Part shown: positions 45,675-54,968 of the stretch, one piece after another
Layout of the letters: every line of letters starts with the position of its first letter
Numbering within the stretch: the stretch's first letter is position 1
Source of the DNA: Xanthomonas bonasiae
GTDB taxonomy: Bacteria; Pseudomonadota; Gammaproteobacteria; Xanthomonadales; Xanthomonadaceae
Direction: 5' to 3'
Assembly (NCBI RefSeq): GCF_017163705.1
Contig: NZ_JAFIWB010000023.1
Coordinates: 1 to 64,000 of the forward strand
Length of the DNA: 64,000 nt
Program-made: the position numbers and the translations under genes
Notes under the pieces: generated by a model
Told to the model about the DNA's origin: nothing
What the model saw: the letters and a program-made list of their open reading frames with translations, nothing else
Databases searched by the model: none

Positions 45675-46005
45675 CGGAAACGCATGGCTCGGCAGTGGGG
45701 GGCGCCGCAAGACTAACCCAAAAGTATTAGTCCCTCGCCCGGCCTGGTAACGGTTACAAAGCGAACCATCGTGGGCCGGCGCAGACGCCCCCCCCTGCGG
45801 GAGCGATCTCGGTCGCGAGGCTTTCCAGGGAAGCCTCGTCGCGACTGAAGTCCCCCCCACGGGGAGGCCTGGCGACACCTGGAGCACGCACCAGCGAATC
45901 GAAGCGCTGGCTCCGGGGGCGCACCGGCCGGCAGGCGGCGGCGGCGCGGCCGTGGTCGCCGAACCGGGCCTTGGGCGTGCGCCACGTCCCAGGGCCACCG
46001 CCCCA
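45675..46005. other. ppc-ahcY divergent intergenic region with REP variant, no extra gene
   Basis: A 330-bp stretch upstream of the ahcY promoter. It includes two REP-like copies at 45797-45819 and 45838-45860. No coding region of its own is seen; a ppc promoter is presumably here but was not identified. Confidence 0.5.
45797..45860. repeat. Degenerate paired REP repeat
   Basis: Copies at 45797-45819 (GCGGGAGCGATCTCGGTC...) and 45838-45860 (GTCGCGACTGAAGTCC...) lie in inverse orientation, with several mismatches to the main family. Confidence 0.6.
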
Positions 46006-46036
46006 TTCAAGTGCCTCACGCCGCAGCCGCTATAAT
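46006..46036 (+). promoter_or_regulatory. ahcY promoter
   Basis: A perfect -10 TATAAT at 46031-46036 with a -35-like TTCAAG at 46006-46011 (19-base spacer; TCAAGT gives 18). Transcription would start near 46043, just ahead of the riboswitch. Confidence 0.75.
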
Positions 46037-46045
46037 CGGGTGTTC

Positions 46046-46140
46046 CTTCGCCGAGGGGCGCTGCGACCGTGTCGAGGTGGGTTTCCCGCTTCCAGACCCG
46101 GCCAGGCTCGGCGGCAGGCTTGAGCGACAACGGCGCCCGG
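46046..46140 (+). ncRNA. SAH riboswitch upstream of ahcY
   Basis: The conserved core CCGAGGGGCGCTGCGACC begins at 46051. CCGAG (46051-46055) pairs with CTCGG (46107-46111, in CCAGGCTCGG) to form P1. The GGGCGC segment at 46056-46061 can pair with GCGCCC near 46133-46138, the pseudoknot of this class. SAH riboswitches in proteobacteria sit upstream of ahcY and turn expression on when S-adenosylhomocysteine builds up. The ATG of ahcY follows at 46181. Assignment is by memory of the consensus and visible pairing. Confidence 0.9.
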
Positions 46141-46180
46141 ACCTTCGCGAGTTTTCTCGCCATTGACCGGAGCACTACCG

Positions 46181-47626
<1,446 letters not shown>

Positions 47627-47665
47627 GTGGTTGGCGGGTTTATCCGTCTAACGCGAAGAGCTAAG

Positions 47666-47697
47666 AGAACGGGCGCCGAAAGGCGCCCGTTCTTTGT
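47666..47697 (+). terminator. Intrinsic-type terminator of ahcY
   Basis: A perfect 12-bp stem (AGAACGGGCGCC at 47666-47677 and complement at 47682-47693) closed by a GAAA loop, followed by a short T-rich stretch TTG TTGG. Confidence 0.85.
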
Positions 47698-47935
47698 TGG
47701 TGGCCAGGCGCTTTCGAGAAAAATCCGGTCATCGCGGAAACGGCCGAGTTCCAGTGACCAGCGGTCGCTTGTACACGATGGAGGCCGGTGATAGCGTCGC
47801 ATCGGCCTGCATCCAGGGAACGGATATCATGATCAGACCCGCGCGTGACACCGGCAGGGCGTCCCGATGGCTTGAAAGCCTACTCGGATCCGCTACCCGA
47901 GCGGTCCCCCACCAACGAATCGACAGGCGGCGATC
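47698..47935. other. Intergenic stretch, no gene seen
   Basis: About 240 bp between the ahcY terminator and the lipoprotein gene. No strong promoter or coding signal was identified. Confidence 0.45.
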
Positions 47936-48310
47936 ATGAAACGATCATTGCCGTGCCTCGCCCTGTTTCTGCTTTCCATGGGCTGCGTCAGAGATCTGCA
48001 GCATAAGCAATTGACAGAGATTCCATTGGCCGAAAAACCAGCCATCCCTTCGACCGAGTCCGCATGCAAGGCGGCCGGCCAGTTCTGGTCGGAACAGGGC
48101 TTGCCCGGCGGTCCGAAATCTTGCGCGGTCAGGACGACCGATGCACTCAAGATATGCACCGATAGCGCGCAGTGCCAGGGAAGCTGCCTGGTTGCTGAAA
48201 ACTTGCCGCTGGGCGTAGCAGCAATCGGCAGTTGTTCAGCGTGGGTCGCAACCTTCGGTTGTTACAAATACATCGAAGGCGGCCGCGTCCATGCGATGTG
48301 CGCAGACTGA
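47936..48310 (+). CDS. Cys-rich lipoprotein, function unknown
   Basis: A 124-residue protein with a lipobox (CLALFLLSMGC) and eight further Cys residues after it (ESACKAAG, PKSCAV, LKICTDSAQCQGSCLV, GSCSAW, FGCYKY, HAMCAD), suggesting several disulfides in the periplasm or at the surface. No family recognised. It sits in the accessory block between ahcY and metF. The ATG at 47936 has only a weak Shine-Dalgarno. Confidence 0.65.
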   Translation: MKRSLPCLALFLLSMGCVRDLQHKQLTEIPLAEKPAIPSTESACKAAGQFWSEQGLPGGPKSCAVRTTDALKICTDSAQCQGSCLVAENLPLGVAAIGSCSAWVATFGCYKYIEGGRVHAMCAD

Positions 48311-48528
48311 CCATTTCCCAGCCTCGCTCGCGTACGTTGGGCCGGACCGCAGAGAGACTTCATCGCTGCTCATTGTTGCGCCGACGGTATATCCACCCCG
48401 AATTCGGCGATCGTTGATAAGGCAATGATGCTGGCAGCCTTCTCGCCCAGCGCTTTCAGCCAACAGACGGGGAATCCCATGCGCGCCGAGCCGGCTTCGC
48501 GGCTTGACCTGCTCATGGGCGGTTGCCG

Positions 48529-49083
48529 ATGAAAAGCATCGCCTTATCGACGCTGAAATCTGTCGCGGCACTTTTGCTTGCATCAATCGCCGCGATCGCC
48601 GCCTACGACGTCCTGGCATTTCAGCCGCGCCAAATGGAAATTCGAGCGCTTCTGAACCGCGCTCCGCCAGAAGATCGCGATCCACCGGCGTCGATCCGCC
48701 GCTACATCGATGCGGCGCATCGCTCCACCTATCCGCCATCCACCGCCGTCGCCCGCTTGCTGCTGGCGCGCCTGGGCACGCCACGTCACGAGAACGCGCT
48801 TTCCTGGCATGTGCGCGTCGTCCTGTGGGATCTTCTGGTGTCGCTGCACCTGTCGCAGGACCAACTCCTGGCGTTGTACAGCACCTTGTCCTACAACGGC
48901 GCCGGACATGGCATCAGCCAGCTGTCGCAGAAACTCTACGCAAAGCCTGCCAGTGCGCTGTCGGATGCCGAAGCGGCCACGGTCGTTGCCATCCTCTGGG
49001 CACCGGGCCTCTATCTGCACGACAAGTCGCGCCTGGAACGGCGCCGAGACCTTCTGCTGGCGCGAGCTCAAACCAGACATTGA
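48529..49083 (+). CDS. Small GT51-like (transglycosylase-type) protein lacking the catalytic motif
   Basis: A 184-residue protein with an N-terminal membrane helix (TLKSVAALLLASIAAIAAY). Residues 95-150 (DLLVSLHLSQDQLLALYSTLSYNGAGHGISQLSQKLYAKPASALSDAEAATVV, given here as positions 100-155) follow the second half of GT51 glycosyltransferase domains, such as the NGAGHGISQLSQKLY block. The first motif with the catalytic Glu (EDxxFxxH) is replaced by RYIDAAHRST, so the enzyme is probably inactive. A non-enzymatic regulatory or decoy role, or decay, is possible. Start 48529 is preferred over the TTG at 48523. Confidence 0.68.
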   Translation: MKSIALSTLKSVAALLLASIAAIAAYDVLAFQPRQMEIRALLNRAPPEDRDPPASIRRYIDAAHRSTYPPSTAVARLLLARLGTPRHENALSWHVRVVLWDLLVSLHLSQDQLLALYSTLSYNGAGHGISQLSQKLYAKPASALSDAEAATVVAILWAPGLYLHDKSRLERRRDLLLARAQTRH

Positions 49084-49128
49084 CACGTTCGGGCGAAATG
49101 CCGTGACCGGCCTAGCGTCTCGTGGCCA

Positions 49129-49686
49129 CTATGGCCGCCAATTCGCATTGCTCTCCCAGAACGCCACGCTGCGCCGGTAGGCCTCACGATCCAGCGCCAC
49201 GCCCGAGCCGCCCTCTTCCACGCCCAGCGCGTTGCGCAGCATGGTGATCGGTGCCATCGGGATCTCCTGCGGTTCGGCGGTGTAGAGGCAACCGACCACG
49301 CCCCATTCTGCTTCGATCGGCGCACCCTCGCGCGCCAATTGTTCGCGACTGTAGAGGATCGGCAGCAGATATGAAGCGACCGGCGGCTCGACGCCTTCGA
49401 ACCAGCGCACCAGCACCGGCAACTCTTCCCTGCTGCGCGCTTCGTAGCCGGAACGCAGCAGGTGGCGATTGGCCTCGGTGATCGGCACGGTCAGGCAGCG
49501 GGTGGAGGTCCAGTTGGGATGCACGTGCAGCTTGCAGAACGGCGCGTAGCCGTCCAGCACCCGCAGCGGCGTGGCGTCGTTGAGCTGGCGCTCGAACTGT
49601 TCCGGCGTGCAGTCCTGGATCGCGTTGCGGCGCGCGTCGCGCGGGAACAGGCGGGTGCGGGCGAAGGGGGTCAGGACGATGGACAT
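49129..49686 (-). CDS. DUF3228 family protein
   Basis: A 185-residue soluble protein. The pattern YAPFCKLHVHPNWTSTRC, LLRSGYEARSREELPVLVRWFEGVEPPVA and the C-terminal PMAPITMLRNALGVEEGGSGV is that of DUF3228 as I recall it. Function unknown. Start at 49686 was chosen as the first ATG with an initial fold-like sequence (MSIVLTPFAR); a GTG at 49701 is also possible. It converges on the GT51-like gene. Confidence 0.82.
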   Translation of the reverse strand: MSIVLTPFARTRLFPRDARRNAIQDCTPEQFERQLNDATPLRVLDGYAPFCKLHVHPNWTSTRCLTVPITEANRHLLRSGYEARSREELPVLVRWFEGVEPPVASYLLPILYSREQLAREGAPIEAEWGVVGCLYTAEPQEIPMAPITMLRNALGVEEGGSGVALDREAYRRSVAFWESNANWRP

Positions 49687-49952
49687 GGCGGCGACGGTCA
49701 CGAGGAGAGATCAAGCGTAGCGCGCTCACCGGGCGATGCACACCATGACCACCGTCCCCCAGGTGGGGAGCGTCATCGCATCGATTCGGCCAGGCCGCCG
49801 TTGCGCACCGCGTTCTGCAGGAGGGGGTTCAACCCGGACGCCTTGCCGCTAGAGCCCCTGGTCGAAACCGGTCCTGCAAAAGAGTCGGCGCGGCGCGGCG
49901 ATGCCTGCCAGTGCGCAGCCACGCAGCATGTGCCGACTTAAACGCCCGGCGT

Positions 49953-50876
49953 CTAGTGCGGATGTGCCAACGCGTAGCCGATCGCCGCACGGATCGCCGC
50001 CACCTGCGCGGCATTGCATTGCTCCGGCGTCGCCGTTGGGCTGTCGGGGTAGACCTCGGTGGTCGTGGTGTAACGCGCATCGCTGATGCCCGCGCACAAG
50101 CCCAGCTTTTTCACCGGGTAGTTGATGACGCCATGCGCCACCACCGGCGAACCGATGATCTCGCCCTCGGCATCGGCGGGCGCGATATGAGTGACCTGCG
50201 CGACCGCGGCCACCACCGCCTGCTGGAACGCCGGCTGCGGATTCTCGCTGTCGCCGACCAGATAGAAGCCGTCGGGAATGCCGCCAGGCTCGTAGGCGAC
50301 GCCATCGCGCGCGGCCAGCGCCGGCCGGAACTCGGATTCGTCGCTGTCGGTGGTTTCGTGCAGGTCGATGTGCATCGCGACGCGCCCGCGCAGCGGCACG
50401 ACCAAGCGCAGCAGCGCGGCCGATTCCTGCGCCGGGCTGTCCTCGCGGAACGACCGGTTGGGATCGATGGCGTCGGCATTCCAGCGATGGATGCGCTCGT
50501 AGGCCCATGGACTCACGCACGGCGCAACCAGCAGGTTGACGCGGCCGGCGTGCTCGGCCGCGTGGCGGTCGGCGAACTGCAGCGCACCATGCACGCCGCT
50601 GGTTTCGTAGCCATGCACGCCGCCGGTCACCAGCATGCACGGCAACGCGTCGTCCCACGCGCGACTGCGCAACGCCAGCAGCGGATAACGCTCCCCGGCG
50701 TACTCCAGCACACCGTACTCGACGATCTCCAGCGGCCCGCGCATGCGCTCGATCGCCGCCACCACGTCCGTTTGGTAGCTGCGCTGGCGACGCTGCCGCG
50801 CCAGCCACGCCGCCTTTTCCGCTTGCCCCCAGGGAATGCCGGGCGTGCCGATCGGATAGAAGGTTTCGAGTGTCAT
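49953..50876 (-). CDS. M14-family metallocarboxypeptidase
   Basis: A 307-residue zinc carboxypeptidase with the metal ligands His and Glu in GGVHGYETSGVHG near 88-91, the second His in HIDLHETTDS near 170 and the catalytic Glu in TTTTEVYPDSP near 280. No signal peptide is evident, so it looks cytosolic. It would cleave C-terminal residues of peptides or related amides (succinylglutamate desuccinylase-type members also belong to M14). It is divergent from the alpha-amylase gene. The start is uncertain (50876 or 50891). Confidence 0.82.
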   Translation of the reverse strand: MTLETFYPIGTPGIPWGQAEKAAWLARQRRQRSYQTDVVAAIERMRGPLEIVEYGVLEYAGERYPLLALRSRAWDDALPCMLVTGGVHGYETSGVHGALQFADRHAAEHAGRVNLLVAPCVSPWAYERIHRWNADAIDPNRSFREDSPAQESAALLRLVVPLRGRVAMHIDLHETTDSDESEFRPALAARDGVAYEPGGIPDGFYLVGDSENPQPAFQQAVVAAVAQVTHIAPADAEGEIIGSPVVAHGVINYPVKKLGLCAGISDARYTTTTEVYPDSPTATPEQCNAAQVAAIRAAIGYALAHPH

Positions 50877-51213
50877 CGTGCGAGTCCGCATCTGCAGGTG
50901 AGGCGGGTGACTTTAGCATCGGGAAACGCCGGCCACCGCGGCCATGCAAGCTCGCGGCCGCATCGACATGCATGCCTCGCATGCAATGCGCTCGCGCGCC
51001 GCACAGCGCCGACAGAACCAGATGCCGATCCCGCTTTGCATCGGCCAATGCAATGAATACGTATGTAGCCCGCGCATGCTGCGCCGCGATGCGCGCTTAG
51101 CATCCACGCAGCGCCGCACGCCGTGTGCGGCGCGTCCGGAAGGGGGCCGGATTTCCCGACGCCACGCAGCGCGCCCGGCATGCGCGGCGTCCCGACCGAA
51201 GGAGATCTGTGTG
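50877..51213. other. Divergent intergenic region, no gene seen
   Basis: A 337-bp region between the M14 gene and the alpha-amylase gene. A TTGCAT at 51036-51041 and a TATGTA near 51062 are possible but badly spaced promoter elements. Nothing else is seen. Confidence 0.4.
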
Positions 51214-52641
51214 ATGCGCGAACTGCCCGCCGCTGCAATCGCTCCATTGCGCCCGCACCGCTGGCGCCTGTTCCTCGTCGGCCTGCTGCTGACCCTGGCC
51301 ACCGCCAGCGCCCAGGCCGATGTCATCCTGCACGCCTTCAACTGGCCCTATGCCACCGTGGAAGCGCGCGCGGCGCAGATCGCCGCGGCCGGCTATCACA
51401 AGGTGATGGTGGCGCCGGCCTACCGCTCGCAGGGCAGCGCCTGGTGGGCGCGCTACCAGCCGCAGGACATGCGCGTGATCGACAACCCGCTCGGCGACAC
51501 CGAGGACTTCGCCAGCATGGTGCAGGCGCTGGCCGATGTCGGCGTGGAAACCTATGCCGACGTGGTGCTCAACCACATGGCCAACGAGGCGGCGACGCGC
51601 CCGGACCTGAACTATCCCGGCAGCGCGGTGCTGTCGCAGTACGCCGCGGATCCGTCGCGCTACGCATCGCTGCGGCTGTTCGGCGACCTGTCGGTGAACT
51701 TCCTCGGCGCCGGCGATTTCGGTCCGGCGCAATGCATCACCGACTACACCGACGCCTACCAGGTCCGCACCTACCGCATCTGCGGCGGCGGCAGCGATCC
51801 GGGCCTGCCCGACCTGGTCGGCAACGACTGGGTGGTGCAGCAGGAGCGCAGCTATCTGCAGTCGCTGAAGGCGCTGGGCGTCACCGGCTTCCGCATCGAC
51901 GCGGCCAAGCACATGACCTTCGACCACCTCAACCGCGTGCTCGATGCCGGCATCCGTTCCGGGGTGCACGTGTTCGGCGAAGTCATCACCGGCGGCGGCG
52001 CCGGCAACGCCGACTACGACCAGTTCCTCGCGCCCTACCTGCAGGCCACGCCGCACGCGGCCTACGATTTCCCGCTGTTCAATTCGATCCGCAACGCGTT
52101 CGCCTACGGCGGCAGCATGGACCTGCTGGTCGATCCAGGCGCCTACGGCCAGGCGCTGCCCGGCAACCGCGCGGTGACCTTCGCGGTCACCCACGACATT
52201 CCCAACAACGCCGGCTTCCGCTACGCGATCCTCGACCCGGTCGACGAGACCCTGGCCTACGCGTATCTGCTCGGCCGCGACGGCGGCGTGCCGATGGTGT
52301 ACTCGGACAACAACGAGAGCGGCGACAACCGCTGGGTGGACGCCTACCAGCGCGACGACCTCAAGCGCATGATCGGCTTCCACAACGCCGCGCAGGGCAG
52401 CGACATGCAGGTGCTGTCGCACGATGCCTGCCACCTGCTGTTCCGCCGCGGCGATCTGGGCATCGTCGGCATCAACAAGTGCGGTACCGCGGTCAGCGCC
52501 ACGGTGGCGATGAGCGGCAGCGTGCTGCGCTGGAACGTGGACTACAGCGACGCGCTCGGCTCGGGCAGCGTGGTGCGCATTTCCAGCAGCAGCTACACCT
52601 TCAGCCTGCCGCCGCGGCAGGCGCGGATGTGGAAGCGCTGA
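51214..52641 (+). CDS. Secreted alpha-amylase (GH13)
   Basis: A 475-residue secreted glycoside hydrolase. The signal peptide (LFLVGLLLTLATASAQA) is followed by a TIM barrel with region I DVVLNHM, the nucleophile Asp in GFRIDAAKHM near 229, the acid Glu in HVFGEVI near 255 and Asp in VTHDIPNN near 328, then a C-terminal beta domain. It endohydrolyses starch or maltodextrins outside the cell. AGGAG precedes the ATG at 51214. It fits a plant-associated lifestyle, but that is inference. Confidence 0.92.
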   Translation: MRELPAAAIAPLRPHRWRLFLVGLLLTLATASAQADVILHAFNWPYATVEARAAQIAAAGYHKVMVAPAYRSQGSAWWARYQPQDMRVIDNPLGDTEDFASMVQALADVGVETYADVVLNHMANEAATRPDLNYPGSAVLSQYAADPSRYASLRLFGDLSVNFLGAGDFGPAQCITDYTDAYQVRTYRICGGGSDPGLPDLVGNDWVVQQERSYLQSLKALGVTGFRIDAAKHMTFDHLNRVLDAGIRSGVHVFGEVITGGGAGNADYDQFLAPYLQATPHAAYDFPLFNSIRNAFAYGGSMDLLVDPGAYGQALPGNRAVTFAVTHDIPNNAGFRYAILDPVDETLAYAYLLGRDGGVPMVYSDNNESGDNRWVDAYQRDDLKRMIGFHNAAQGSDMQVLSHDACHLLFRRGDLGIVGINKCGTAVSATVAMSGSVLRWNVDYSDALGSGSVVRISSSSYTFSLPPRQARMWKR

Positions 52642-52984
52642 TCCTGGCGCACCTTGCGTAGCCGTGCGGCGGCGCCCGCTGCCGCACGGCTGTGCCGCAG
52701 CCGGTGCCATCCGCGCGATCCCGGCTGGCGTTTGCAGGCCGGCACTCACGAACAGCGGCGATTCGCGCGCGCGCCATGCACATCGGTCGCAGCCGACTGC
52801 ATTGCGCGCTTGGCACGGCGCCCATCGACCGTGCGATGACGCATATGGGCGGCATTTCGACCATCTTCCATGCAGCACCGCCGCTCGTGAGCCGGCCGGC
52901 CAGCGGACAGCCGGAATCGGGCCTGATCGCACATCCATCCGGATGGAGAGATATACTCGGACAATCACCTGACGCGCCGCGCCC
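52642..52984. promoter_or_regulatory. metF upstream region with palindrome and -10 element
   Basis: A 343-bp stretch. A perfect palindrome CCATCCGGATGG lies at 52935-52946, next to a TATACT -10-like element at 52952-52957; transcription would start about 20 bases before the metF ATG. No good -35 element was found and no riboswitch of known type is apparent. The palindrome could be an operator. Confidence 0.45.
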
Positions 52985-53809
52985 ATGACCGCCATCAGTT
53001 TCGAGTTCTACCCGCCCAAGACCGACGAACAGCGTGCGCAGCTGGACCGCACCGCCGCGCGCCTGAAGACCTACGCACCGGAGTACGTGTCGTGCACCTT
53101 CGGCGCTGGCGGCTCGACGCTGAGCTACACCTCCGAGACGGTGCGCCATCTGAAGCAGCACCACGGCTTCGAGGCGGCGCCGCACCTGTCCTGCGTCGGC
53201 GGCAGCCGCGAAGAGATCCGCGAGTTGCTCAAGCTCTACCGCGCGATCGGCTGCCGGCGCCTGGTCGCGCTGCGCGGCGATCTGCCCTCGGGCATGGGCC
53301 ACCCCGGCGACCTGCGCTACGCCGCGGACCTGATCGCCTTCATCCGCGCCGAGCACGGCGACGCCTTCCATCTTGAGGTCGGTGCGTATCCGGAAACGCA
53401 TCCGCAGGCCAGCGACGCGTTGAGCGACTTGCGCCACTTCAAGGCCAAGGTCGACGCCGGCGCCGACGGCGCGATCACCCAGTACTTCTACAACGCCGAC
53501 GCGTATTTCCATTTCGTCGACGCGGTGCGCAAGCTCGGCGTGCAGATCCCGATCGTGCCGGGGATCATGCCGATCTCCAATTTCAGCCAGCTGCGGCGTT
53601 TCTCCGAGCAGTGCGGCGCGGAGATCCCGCGCTGGATCGGCAAGCGCATGCAGGCCCTGGGCGACGATGCCGAGGCGATCCGAGAGTTCGGCGCCGACCT
53701 GGTCGCGGCGCTGTGCGAACGCCTGCTCGCCGGCGGCGCGCCGTCGCTGCACTTCTACACGCTCAACCTGGCCAAGCCCACCGTCGGCGTGCTGTCGCGC
53801 TTGGCGTGA
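52985..53809 (+). CDS. metF: Methylenetetrahydrofolate reductase
   Basis: A 274-residue FAD enzyme, slightly shorter than the E. coli form. The N-terminal SFEFYPPKTDEQ (with the catalytic Glu), CTFGAGGSTLSYT, LVALRGDLPSGMG, VGAYPETHPQA and TQYFYNADAYF are the family motifs. It reduces 5,10-methylene-THF to 5-methyl-THF for methionine synthesis. It is near ahcY and metK but separated from ahcY by the accessory genes. Confidence 0.96.
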   Translation: MTAISFEFYPPKTDEQRAQLDRTAARLKTYAPEYVSCTFGAGGSTLSYTSETVRHLKQHHGFEAAPHLSCVGGSREEIRELLKLYRAIGCRRLVALRGDLPSGMGHPGDLRYAADLIAFIRAEHGDAFHLEVGAYPETHPQASDALSDLRHFKAKVDAGADGAITQYFYNADAYFHFVDAVRKLGVQIPIVPGIMPISNFSQLRRFSEQCGAEIPRWIGKRMQALGDDAEAIREFGADLVAALCERLLAGGAPSLHFYTLNLAKPTVGVLSRLA

Positions 53810-53816
53810 GCGGCGT

Positions 53817-53849
53817 CTGCAGCTTCGGCGGCAATCGGCGAAGCTGCAG
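53817..53849 (+). terminator. Hairpin after metF
   Basis: An 11-bp perfect stem (CTGCAGCTTCG at 53817-53827 and complement at 53839-53849) eight bases after the metF stop; no T-run follows. Confidence 0.5.
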
Positions 53850-53869
53850 GCATCCCGATGGTGGACAGC

Positions 53870-54064
53870 GTCGGGACTGAAGTCCCTCCCACAAAAGCCT
53901 TCGCAGCGCCGCGCACAATCCCCTGTAGGAGCGGCTTCAGCCGCGACAAACGGAGTGGGAAACTTGGCCGGCGTCGGAACCAACCGGTCGGGGCTGAAGC
54001 CCCTCCTACAAGACTCCCGGCGCCCGCCCGTCCGAAACCTTGTAGGAGCGGCTTCAGCCGCGAC
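53870..54064. repeat. Cluster of four REP-type repeats
   Basis: Copies at 53870-53892 (GTCGGGACTGAAGTCC...), 53925-53947 (GTAGGAGCGGCTTCAGCC...), 53987-54009 (GTCGGGGCTGAAGCCCC...) and 54042-54064 (GTAGGAGCGGCTTCAGCC...), alternating in orientation at spacings of 32-39 bases. The whole 53810-54215 gap (406 bp) contains only these repeats and the hairpin above; reading frames through it translate the repeat. Confidence 0.9.
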
Positions 54065-54215
54065 GAGCGAAGCAGTCAGACACACCATGCTCGCGAAGGA
54101 TCAGGACCGATGTCCTTATCCCTCAGTTCGCACTGACACGCCTCGCCAACGCTGCCGCCTGCACCTTCACCTGGCGCAGCTTCCCACACACCAGGCCTGC
54201 GGCTAGGCTGGCGCG

Positions 54216-54854
54216 ATGCGTGCGCCCCCGTCGATCCTCTTGTTGCTGTGCCTGTGCGCCGCGCCTGCCGCCGCGCAGAAGGTGAATCGCTGCACCGGCG
54301 CCGACGGCGCCACGGTGTTCAGCGATCGCCGTTGCGAAGACCTGGGTGCGATCGACCGTTTGCCGCCGCGCACCGCGCCCAGTGCGGCCAGCGAAGGCGC
54401 CAGCGGCCTGTACCGGCCGCAATGCGTGCGCCGGCTCAGCGAACTGGCGCAGCAGATCCGCACCGCGGTGGACGCGCGCGACGTCAATCGCCTGTCCACG
54501 CTGTATTGGTGGAACGGCGTCTCGGACGAGGCGGCGCGGCGCATCCTCGACCGCCTCGACGCGATCACCCAGCGTCCGTTGGTGGCGATCGTGCCGGTGT
54601 TGCCGGACCCATCGGCGCAGGCGGCTGACCCCGCGGCCACGCGCCCGGCGTCCGGCACGTTGGCCGCTGCCGAGCAACGCCCACCCGATGCCGCCGCCGG
54701 AACACCCCAAACATCGGCCGGCGACAACGCCGCACCGCCGCGCGCACGCGCGACCGGGTTGCGCCTGGAGCAGACCCTCGGCAGCAGCGCGACCCCGACA
54801 TCGACGGTGCTGGGCCTGCGCCGCCAGTACAACTGTTTCTGGATCAGTTTCTAG
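54216..54854 (+). CDS. DUF4124-type secreted protein
   Basis: A 212-residue protein with a signal peptide (ILLLLCLCAAPAAAQ). The segment NRCTGADGATVFSDRRCEDLG resembles the DUF4124 domain, which typically follows the signal peptide. A disordered Pro/Ala-rich tract near residues 130-180 and a C-terminal RRQYNCFWISF follow. Function unknown. No strong ribosome-binding site is seen. Confidence 0.72.
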   Translation: MRAPPSILLLLCLCAAPAAAQKVNRCTGADGATVFSDRRCEDLGAIDRLPPRTAPSAASEGASGLYRPQCVRRLSELAQQIRTAVDARDVNRLSTLYWWNGVSDEAARRILDRLDAITQRPLVAIVPVLPDPSAQAADPAATRPASGTLAAAEQRPPDAAAGTPQTSAGDNAAPPRARATGLRLEQTLGSSATPTSTVLGLRRQYNCFWISF

Positions 54855-54936
54855 CGCGCTTTCGGCTTGGGAATTCGCAATCGGCGCGATGCTGGAGGAG
54901 TTACTTCGATCGCGGCAGGCATCCCTTGTACTGCCC

Positions 54937-54959
54937 GTCGCGACTGAAGTCGCTCCCAC
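54937..54959 (-). repeat. Single REP-type repeat
   Basis: A copy (GTCGCGACTGAAGTCGCTC...) just after the DUF4124 gene and before the Nudix gene's stop. Confidence 0.75.
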
Positions 54960-54968
54960 AACCCCCGC

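Noticed and set aside
42312-45716. 1134-codon plus-strand frame
   Set aside because: Antisense to tetR and ppc; no recognisable domain and biased composition.
52642-52984. SAH riboswitch upstream of metF
   Set aside because: The conserved GAGGGGCGCTGC core is absent; only a palindrome and -10 element are seen.
53870-54064. Possible CRISPR array
   Set aside because: The repeats alternate in orientation and also occur singly elsewhere; spacing differs and no cas gene is present.
53858-54136. Short plus-strand frame with repeated CRSGFSRD
   Set aside because: Translates the REP repeats; not a protein family.
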